Origin: Clostridiales bacterium
GTDB taxonomy: Bacteria; Bacillota; Clostridia; Peptostreptococcales; Anaerovoracaceae
Direction: 5' to 3'
Assembly: GCA_015058145.1 (NCBI GenBank)
Contig: SVCX01000002.1
Coordinates: forward strand, 1 to 64,000
Length of the DNA: 64,000 nucleotides
Of this stretch, positions 15,828-22,141 are shown piece after piece. Below the pieces are notes generated by a model that saw nothing but the letters and a program-made list of their open reading frames with translations, searched no databases and was not told where the DNA came from. The number at the start of each line of letters is the position of its first letter. The stretch's first letter is position 1. Made by a program: the position numbers and the translations under genes.

Positions 15828-16487
15828 TCATTTATCGGTGCATGCAAAGGTTTTTATATAGTCTTTTACTTCCAATAGCGATTCATATACCTGGTCAGTC
15901 AGCCCTCTGATTTCATCTGTAGGCTCCAGCAGATCGGGCACCATGAAGACAGTGGCTCCAGATGCGCGGGCAGCGCGCACTCCATTGAAGGAATCTTCTA
16001 TGATAATGCAATCCTTAATATCCGCTTGAAGCTTCTCTGCAGCAAGCAGAAACACATCCGGCGCAGGTTTACTAGCCTTTGCCATATCTCCCCCTACGAT
16101 GACATCAAAGTACTGCAACAGCCCCGCGTCACGAAGCTCCATCTCTACAATATTCGTCTCTGTTGAAGATCCGATTGCGGTTCTGGCCCCTCTGTCTTTC
16201 AGGAATGTCAGCAGTTCGACCACACCCTCCTTAATGGTCAGTCCGTACTTCTCATAATGCTCAACAAAGATCCTGTAGATTTCCTTATTGAATGCCTCCA
16301 GGGTCGCTTCGTCACCAAAGTGATTCTTCAGTTTCTTATGTGTCTCTACATCAGTCAGCCCGATACATTCGTAAGCGACGTCCTCAGCGCCCGTAACGCC
16401 CAACTTTCCGGAAGCCAACCTGCAGCACTCCAGATAGAGACGCTCCGTATCGAAGATGACACCGTCCATGTCAAAGATTACGTTCAT
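15828..16487 (-). CDS. HAD-superfamily phosphatase/phosphoglucomutase-like
   Basis: 219 aa. Motif I FDMDGVIFDTERLYLE, motif II IGSST, motif III with Lys in KASKPAPDVFL, and motif IV IIIEDSFNGVRAA identify the beta-phosphoglucomutase/phosphatase branch, with a helical cap at residues 15-85. It probably dephosphorylates a small sugar phosphate or nucleotide in the cytoplasm. The ATG overlaps the preceding stop (ATGA), so I start it at 16487 and not at the earlier in-frame codon. It is third in the operon with the LDH-family and glycosylase genes. Confidence 0.9.
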   Translation of the reverse strand: MNVIFDMDGVIFDTERLYLECCRLASGKLGVTGAEDVAYECIGLTDVETHKKLKNHFGDEATLEAFNKEIYRIFVEHYEKYGLTIKEGVVELLTFLKDRGARTAIGSSTETNIVEMELRDAGLLQYFDVIVGGDMAKASKPAPDVFLLAAEKLQADIKDCIIIEDSFNGVRAARASGATVFMVPDLLEPTDEIRGLTDQVYESLLEVKDYIKTFACTDK

Positions 16488-16981
16488 AGAACTTTCTCCC
16501 ATTCCTTTATCAATTTTTCCAGAGACCATGCCGCGTTTGCCGGGCTGGTCGACGGCATCTTTATCGCTGGTATCCCGATACGTTCCAGCTGATACTTATC
16601 ATAGATCTTCTTTGAAAGAACTCCGTTGCACAGAATCCGTTCAACCCGCGTCTGTTCAAGCAGCGACGGAATATCCGTCGGCACGACATTCTTCACACTG
16701 CTGTCGGAAGCGCCGATGATATCGCATTCTTCAATCACATCCCACAACGCGAGTCCGTTCGTGAGAACAAGCGCCTTCTTCTCCTCAATACTCTCAGGCA
16801 AAGGCACCCCGTACACATAGGCCAGAACCTGCCAGAACCGATTGCGCGGATGTCCATAATAAAACCCCATCTCCCGACTCGCAGGAGATGGTATCGATCC
16901 CAAAATCAGTATTCTGGAGTTTTCATTGTAGAGCGGTCCGAAAGTGTGGACCACGTGGTGATAAGTTTGAGACTCGTTCAT
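16484..16981 (-). CDS. DNA-deoxyinosine glycosylase (UDG family 6)
   Basis: 165 aa, the normal length. LILGSIPSPASREMGFYYGHPRNRFW and MPSTSPANA (the second motif) are typical of hypoxanthine-DNA glycosylases in the uracil-DNA glycosylase superfamily. These excise deaminated adenine from DNA. It lies 17 bp after the LDH-family gene and overlaps the HAD gene by 4 bp. The three genes are probably cotranscribed, although no functional link is obvious. Confidence 0.9.
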   Translation of the reverse strand: MNESQTYHHVVHTFGPLYNENSRILILGSIPSPASREMGFYYGHPRNRFWQVLAYVYGVPLPESIEEKKALVLTNGLALWDVIEECDIIGASDSSVKNVVPTDIPSLLEQTRVERILCNGVLSKKIYDKYQLERIGIPAIKMPSTSPANAAWSLEKLIKEWEKVL

Positions 16982-16998
16982 TATTTATGAAACATTTC

Positions 16999-17958
16999 CT
17001 ACAGTTTCATGAGACTGTCTTTCAGAATCTCCGCGCTGTACTGCAGTTTGAGGCGCTCTTCCTTGAGCCACTTTTCTTCCAGTCTGTGTTCCACACCGTT
17101 GACGCCGACGAGGGATGGAATGCTCAGGGATACCCCTTCAATGCCGTACTCGCCTTCGAGCGGCGACGTGACTGGCGCAACGGTCAGCCTCTGATTCAGC
17201 ACCGCGTCAGCAAGGGAACAGACGCAGGTCGCAATGCCGTAGTGCGTCCTTTCCTTCGACTTGATGATCTGCATACCCATATTCAGTACCTGATTGTACA
17301 GGTTGTACTTCTGCTCATCTCCCCAAGGCAGACCAACGTTAGCGCAGTACTCCCACATGGGAATTCCTGCGATGGAAAGCCGGCTCCACACAGGAAACTG
17401 GGAGTTTCCGTGCTCCCCGACGATATTGCACTTGATTGCCTCTGTGTTCAGATTCGTATAATTCGCGATGCAGCGTACCAGTCTGGATGTGTCGAGGATA
17501 CATCCTGTTCCGAACACCTTCCCGTTTGGAAGCCCCATCCATTCTGCGCACTTCTGGGTGAGGATGTCCACAGGGTTCGACACCATCATGATGACCCCGT
17601 GGGTGTAATAAGGCTGAATCTTCTCGACAACGTCTTTGATTGTTACGATGTTGTCGTTGATCATGTCAAGACGCTCTTCCCCGACTCTCCTGTTACGGCC
17701 GGCTGTGATGATGATCAGATCGCAGTTGCTGCAGTCTGAATAATCGCCGGCTCTGACCGATGACGTTCCCATATACGGAATGCCATGCTGGATGTCCAGC
17801 GCCTCACCATAAGCTTTTTCCTTATCTATATCAACCAGAACGATTTCGCTGGCGAGATCTCTGATTGTAAGCGCATAGGCAATGGACGCGCCTACAAAGC
17901 CGGCGCCAATAATCGCCACTTTCCGGTTGTCTATGGCTGCATATAATTTATCCTGCAT
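16999..17958 (-). CDS. L-lactate/malate dehydrogenase family protein
   Basis: 319 aa from ATG 17958 behind AGAAGG; a GTG three codons earlier is less likely. The Rossmann motif is VAIIGAGFVGASIAYAL. The catalytic His is in VGEHGNSQFPVWS and the substrate Arg in GEERLDMI and LDTSRLVR. The enzyme reduces a 2-ketoacid with NADH. At the specificity loop, where lactate dehydrogenases have Gln (NQKPGETR), this protein has NRRVGEER. The Arg at that site is the residue that favours oxaloacetate in malate dehydrogenases. The rest looks LDH-like. The true substrate is therefore open. larA is 9 kb away and not in the same operon. Confidence 0.88.
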   Translation of the reverse strand: MQDKLYAAIDNRKVAIIGAGFVGASIAYALTIRDLASEIVLVDIDKEKAYGEALDIQHGIPYMGTSSVRAGDYSDCSNCDLIIITAGRNRRVGEERLDMINDNIVTIKDVVEKIQPYYTHGVIMMVSNPVDILTQKCAEWMGLPNGKVFGTGCILDTSRLVRCIANYTNLNTEAIKCNIVGEHGNSQFPVWSRLSIAGIPMWEYCANVGLPWGDEQKYNLYNQVLNMGMQIIKSKERTHYGIATCVCSLADAVLNQRLTVAPVTSPLEGEYGIEGVSLSIPSLVGVNGVEHRLEEKWLKEERLKLQYSAEILKDSLMKL

Positions 17959-18001
17959 AAAGAACACCTTCTTCTTTCATAACAATACCTATATCGTGGA
18001 T

Positions 18002-18035
18002 ATTATACCAAAAAACAGCCGCAGAAGCGACTGTT
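18002..18035 (-). promoter_or_regulatory. Terminator of the 18051 gene joined to the LDH-family promoter
   Basis: AACAGCCGC/GCGACTGTT (18014-18022, 18027-18035, one G-T pair) with TTTTTT on the minus strand is followed at once by the extended -10 TGGTATAAT (-10 at 18007-18002). It is the same compact arrangement as at 14868-14912. Confidence 0.7.
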
Positions 18036-18050
18036 TCGGTCTTTGCACCA

Positions 18051-19703
18051 TTACGGGAGCGTTATTCTTTCCTTCGTTCTGTATATGGCATCATCATAAG
18101 TGTGAAGTTCGTTTACCAGAATCACCAGGTATCCGTCATCGACAAGGCAGCTCTCGACTTCGCCGATTGGAACGCTGATGCTTCCCAAGTACGCACCGTC
18201 CGCTGCACGATACAGGTCAATGTAACTTTCACTCTCTCCAATCCATGTGCCCACGAGAACCACGCCGTTGTAGGCACCAACGTCCTGCGGGAATCGGAAC
18301 CGCACAGTTTTTTTGATCGTTTTCTCGATTTTGAAATCGCTGTCGCATATGTAGATATTTTCAAGTCGCGAAAGGTAATATTTATCGTTGCTCACATCAT
18401 AGGCAATTCCGTTGGCCAGTGTAGGCAGATCGATGGCACCCAAGCTTTTCTTCGTGGCAGCGTCGAAAACGGCACAGGACTTTGTCTTGGCAGCCGAATA
18501 AGTTTTGGTAATGTAGATTCTGCCTTTATTTGGGTCGCAGGTTGCGCCGTTTCCATGTCTAATCATGTTTGCAGAAACACGTCCGAGGAACGAACCGTCC
18601 TGCTTGCTGTAGGAATGGAGATTGCCAACCGTATTCTCGCGGTTGACGTAAGTTACAATGTAACTGTCCTTCGTCATACTCAGGGATTGCGGTACAATTG
18701 CTTCTTTCTCACCTCTGACTGTCGCAACGCGCGTCAAATTAGATTTACTTAATTTCCGGATGATCTTTACCTTCTTATAGGACGGCGCCGTTCGCCCTGT
18801 TCCGACGATTTCTACAGGATCTGAGAGGGGGCCGCTCAGCAGTTTCTCCTGAAACATGCAGAATGGTTTCACAGCATAGAGGCCTTCATCCCTAATGAGT
18901 TCAGCCGTCATGGTACCCTCTTTCAGTTCCTGTATCAGCTCATATTTTCCAGAGGCGGCGTTCCTCTTAAACACCTGATAATATGTTGCAAAATCAACTG
19001 GTCTCCATGAGATTGACGCCTTGGTGCCGGAGATATTCGAGACAATCGGAACCGCCGGCTTATCCAATTCCTTTGGGTATACATTGATTTCAACCAATGT
19101 GCTGGCGTTTTTGTACACGCCCGTGCTTTCCGCTCTGACTCTGACCCACGTATGCCCGTCTGAGATGCATGTGATCAGTCCTTCCCGGTCCACCTTCGCG
19201 ATTTCCTTATCCCCGGATCTAAAGGAAATGTCTCCCCTCGCCTTTACTTCTAGCTTCATTGTCTCTTCCACGAAACCGTCAAAGACATCCGTATTCATCT
19301 TGATCGTCTGCGGCAACTTCTCTATTAAGATGGCGGAGCGAGTTCCTTTGGAATAGGCGTCTTTGAACTTGCCGTTTACAGTGACAGTATAGGTTTTGCC
19401 GAGAGCAACGTGACGTACCATGCACTTGTTTTTCTTCACGGGAATCATAAAATGATAGTTTTCACCATCAACGCTGACGTAGTATCTGTCGCATCCCATG
19501 TCATCCCAAGTCGCGATAATATTGAACCCTTCCTGTTCCAGTTGCAGACCCGTTACACTCTTTGTTTCAAAGTCAGGGGTTTTGCCGAACAACAAAAAAG
19601 CCCCTGCGATCAGGCACACAAAGAAAAAAACAATGACGGCTCTCTTAAAGCCTCTGTTCGACTTCTTTCTTCTGCGACTCCTTCTTCTGCGTTCCCTGCT
19701 CAT
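18051..19703 (-). CDS. Membrane-anchored extracellular Ig/FnIII protein with C-terminal repeat domain (paralog A)
   Basis: 550 aa. An Arg/Lys-rich cytoplasmic tip and one transmembrane helix (about 21-41) anchor it. Then come an FnIII-like domain (LQLEQEGFNIIATWDDM), a Big2-like Ig domain (SFRSGDKEIAKVDREG), a second FnIII domain (KASISWRPVDFATYYQVF) and a 260-aa C-terminal domain with repeated strands (HGNGATCDPNKGRIYITK; ANGIAYDVSNDKYYLSR; QDVGAYNGVVLV) like a beta-propeller. It matches 20497-22101 domain for domain. A surface binding or sensing role is likely. The ATG touches the VapC stop directly, so it is probably cotranscribed with the toxin-antitoxin pair. Substrate unknown. Confidence 0.8.
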   Translation of the reverse strand: MSRERRRRSRRRKKSNRGFKRAVIVFFFVCLIAGAFLLFGKTPDFETKSVTGLQLEQEGFNIIATWDDMGCDRYYVSVDGENYHFMIPVKKNKCMVRHVALGKTYTVTVNGKFKDAYSKGTRSAILIEKLPQTIKMNTDVFDGFVEETMKLEVKARGDISFRSGDKEIAKVDREGLITCISDGHTWVRVRAESTGVYKNASTLVEINVYPKELDKPAVPIVSNISGTKASISWRPVDFATYYQVFKRNAASGKYELIQELKEGTMTAELIRDEGLYAVKPFCMFQEKLLSGPLSDPVEIVGTGRTAPSYKKVKIIRKLSKSNLTRVATVRGEKEAIVPQSLSMTKDSYIVTYVNRENTVGNLHSYSKQDGSFLGRVSANMIRHGNGATCDPNKGRIYITKTYSAAKTKSCAVFDAATKKSLGAIDLPTLANGIAYDVSNDKYYLSRLENIYICDSDFKIEKTIKKTVRFRFPQDVGAYNGVVLVGTWIGESESYIDLYRAADGAYLGSISVPIGEVESCLVDDGYLVILVNELHTYDDAIYRTKERITLP

Positions 19704-20108
19704 CTATTTCACAAACTCCTCTGGTGTCAAGCACTTCACTCCAGTTCCCTGAAAGTGTTTCTTATCTCTGCTTATAATTAATTTACACCCTTCTGCTTTC
19801 GCGCATGCAGCCTGAAGCGCATCTCCAAAATCATCATTATTCATATCAAGCGCAGTTTCCAATTGCTGCACATCAAGACTACAAATCGTTGCAATACCCA
19901 TCAGCTTGCGCATTATACTGTGGGACTTCTCTTCGTTTTGCAATGATGTTTTTAGGAAATCATAGACATCCGACACCGTCTTCGCGGATACTACAGCTTC
20001 TGCAACACCATCTTCACACATATGAAGCACTGTAATGGAATCTGCCGCAAACGGTTCGCGCTCAAACAAGACATCTAAGATTACATTTGTATCAATCAAG
20101 ATTCTCAT
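19704..20108 (-). CDS. VapC-like PIN-domain toxin
   Basis: 134 aa. The PIN fold has the N-terminal Asp in MRILIDTNVILDVL, a mid acidic region (TVSDVYDFL), the acidic pair in NNDDFGDALQAACA, and ISRDKKHF before the last strand. PIN toxins are metal-dependent ribonucleases held inactive by their antitoxin. The start overlaps the antitoxin gene by 17 bp. The stop (TAG) is immediately followed by the ATG of the 550-aa surface protein. Confidence 0.9.
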   Translation of the reverse strand: MRILIDTNVILDVLFEREPFAADSITVLHMCEDGVAEAVVSAKTVSDVYDFLKTSLQNEEKSHSIMRKLMGIATICSLDVQQLETALDMNNDDFGDALQAACAKAEGCKLIISRDKKHFQGTGVKCLTPEEFVK

Positions 20109-20334
20109 AATCTCTCGCCCTCATTTCTCTTAACAGTTCCCTGTAATCCCCTCTGAAACCATCTGGAAGACACGCATCACTTAAAACACCAACAAGCGAA
20201 TCAGAAGCATACTCTTTATAAGGAACGAGTTTCGCAACCAATTTGCCGTTTTTGCTTATCTCCACTTCCTCCTCGACAACCGTCGAAAGATACTTGCCAA
20301 GATTCATTTTAAGTTCTGTGGCAGTAACGATCAT
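20092..20334 (-). CDS. Phd/YefM-type antitoxin
   Basis: 80 aa from ATG 20334 behind GGAGGGG. The N-terminal DNA-binding domain reads MIVTATELKMNLGKYLSTV and is followed by the beta-hairpin EVEISKNGKLVAKLVPY. The C-terminal helix (YRELLREMRARDYENL) would wrap the PIN toxin. It should repress its own operon, and an 11-bp inverted repeat lies in the leader. An earlier in-frame start adds 17 residues without support. Confidence 0.9.
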   Translation of the reverse strand: MIVTATELKMNLGKYLSTVVEEEVEISKNGKLVAKLVPYKEYASDSLVGVLSDACLPDGFRGDYRELLREMRARDYENLD

Positions 20335-20357
20335 TTTGTCCCCTCCGGTATATATCC

Positions 20358-20490
20358 TAACTAATAAATCGAACATTTTTATCATATTTTATTAGTTAAA
20401 TTAATCTATTTCGTTCATTATAGGCAATTATTTTAAAATTGTCAAACATCTATCGTACATTTTGACAATCCCGCCAAACCATAATAGAAT
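20358..20490. promoter_or_regulatory. Divergent consensus promoters and operators for the TA operon and paralog B
   Basis: Minus: TTGACA (20445-20440), 17 bp, TATAAT (20422-20417), a perfect consensus promoter for the antitoxin. Plus: TTGACA (20462-20467), 17 bp, TAGAAT (20485-20490), six bases from the ATG at 20497. The two -35 boxes lie in a perfect inverted repeat ATTGTCAAA/TTTGACAAT (20438-20446, 20461-20469). A second repeat TAACTAATAAA/TTTATTAGTTA (20358-20368, 20388-20398) is a likely antitoxin operator. Confidence 0.75.
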
Positions 20491-20496
20491 GTATCA

Positions 20497-22101
20497 ATGA
20501 TGCGCAAATCAGTGATAATTTTGCTTTTGGCCACTATGGCAGCCTTTGCTGTTTTAGTGTTCGTTGAAGGCCCGACGCTCACAAGTGAAAAAGTCAGAAA
20601 TCTCAAGCTCGAACAGGATGGGTTCAATGTCAACATCTCATGGGATGAAATGGACTGCGAGGAGTACGAGCTTATTATAGTCTGTGAAAATCAACGCATG
20701 AATCTGACCCTGCCGGAGAACCATTATACGATTCCAGATGTCATCTTTGATAAAACCTACCGCGTATCTGTCGACGCCAAGCTCCGCTCCGGAAACAACG
20801 CTCGTGGTGCCAAAGGAGAAATAACTCCAACCAGGCTCAAGCAAAAGCTAAAAGTTAACATCAAGGAATATGAGGGGTTCAAGGGTGAAAAAATGCGGCT
20901 GAAAGCTTCTGGCGAAGGCGACATCACCTTCTCTTCTGCCAACAAAAAGATTGCTTCTGTAAACAAAAACGGTATGGTGAAGCTGAAGCGTCCAGGTCAC
21001 GCTACGATTAAGGTGGAAGCCTCCGGCGACTTCTTTTACCAGGAAGGCGTGCGGAAGGTTGAAATCGACGTATACCCGGACGCTCTGGAACAGCCATCAC
21101 AGCCACAGGTCAAGAATCTCTCTGATTCACGGTGCGAACTGACCTGGGAACCCACGGAATACGCCAAACACTATCAACTGTTCAAACAGAATGTCCATAC
21201 AAAAAAATACGAACACTTCCGGGATATTGACACAGATGAACTATCTGTCGAGATCACAAGAGACACCGGAAAATACGCTGTCAAGGCTCTGGCTGAAGTC
21301 CAGGACAAGACCGTCATGGGGCCACTTTCAAAAGGTGCCAAAGTGGAAGGAACCACAGAAAAGGCGAAATCCTATTCCCATGCCAAGGTGCTGGATTTGC
21401 TGAACGCGTCAAATTTGGATCTTGTACGCGAGATTCACGGGGACGGCGGGACCAATGTACCACAGTCCATCTCCAGTAAAGATGACTGCTACGTTGTTTC
21501 CTACGTCAACCACGCTGGATCTGCCGGCAAACTCATCTCCTACCGGAAGAGCGATGCTGAATGTGTCGCGATTGACCCATGCAGTGATATGGGACATGCA
21601 AATGGGGCCACCTATAACCCGAACACCAACAAGTTTTATGTCGTTAAAACACATAAAAGTATCCGAACTGCATCCTGCAGCACCTACAATGGAACAACAA
21701 AAAAATTAGCAGGTATATTCAGCCTGCCGAGGGTTACCTCCGGAATCGCGTATGATGAAAGCAACGATAAATTCTATTTATCCAAAGGCAATGAAATCTA
21801 CGTCTGCACAAGCAATTTCAAAGTCGAGAAATTCATCCATAAATTCATCCGCTACAACCACGCCCAGGACATCGGTGCCTACAATGGCGTAGTCTTCGTC
21901 TGCACCTGGGTAAGCGGAAACACCAGCTTCATCGATCTCTACAGAGCTTCAGACGGAGCCTATCTGGGAAGCTATGACGTCTCGATTGGGGAAATCGAGA
22001 GCTGCATTGTGGATGATGGCTATTTGGTGATTCTAATGAATACTGTAGGAAGCAGTAATGACAGAATTTATAAAACAAAAGAAAGGATTGCTATTCCATA
22101 G
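20497..22101 (+). CDS. Membrane-anchored extracellular Ig/FnIII protein with C-terminal repeat domain (paralog B)
   Basis: 534 aa, paralog of 18051-19703 along the full length. An N-terminal hydrophobic anchor or signal (IILLLATMAAFAVLVFV) precedes FnIII-like (LKLEQDGFNVNISWDEM), Big2-like (TFSSANKKIASVNKNG) and FnIII (RCELTWEPTEYAKHYQLF) domains. The C-terminal propeller-like domain follows (HANGATYNPNTNKFYVVK; TSGIAYDESNDKFYLSK; QDIGAYNGVVFV). It lacks the Arg-rich cytoplasmic tip of paralog A. The promoter's -10 box is only six bases from the ATG and no ribosome site exists, so the mRNA is probably leaderless. Its stop codon lies inside the terminator hairpin. Surface function unknown. Confidence 0.8.
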   Translation: MMRKSVIILLLATMAAFAVLVFVEGPTLTSEKVRNLKLEQDGFNVNISWDEMDCEEYELIIVCENQRMNLTLPENHYTIPDVIFDKTYRVSVDAKLRSGNNARGAKGEITPTRLKQKLKVNIKEYEGFKGEKMRLKASGEGDITFSSANKKIASVNKNGMVKLKRPGHATIKVEASGDFFYQEGVRKVEIDVYPDALEQPSQPQVKNLSDSRCELTWEPTEYAKHYQLFKQNVHTKKYEHFRDIDTDELSVEITRDTGKYAVKALAEVQDKTVMGPLSKGAKVEGTTEKAKSYSHAKVLDLLNASNLDLVREIHGDGGTNVPQSISSKDDCYVVSYVNHAGSAGKLISYRKSDAECVAIDPCSDMGHANGATYNPNTNKFYVVKTHKSIRTASCSTYNGTTKKLAGIFSLPRVTSGIAYDESNDKFYLSKGNEIYVCTSNFKVEKFIHKFIRYNHAQDIGAYNGVVFVCTWVSGNTSFIDLYRASDGAYLGSYDVSIGEIESCIVDDGYLVILMNTVGSSNDRIYKTKERIAIP

Positions 22102-22110
22102 CAATCCTTT
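22082..22110. terminator. Bidirectional terminator hairpin containing a stop codon
   Basis: A perfect 12-bp stem AAAGGATTGCTA/TAGCAATCCTTT has a 5-nt loop. The TAG of paralog B is the first three bases of the right arm. On the minus strand it is followed by CTTTTGTTTTAT and ends the surface-polymer operon. Confidence 0.8.
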
Positions 22111-22141
22111 CATCCTTTCACCTTTTTAGGCATAATGTTTC

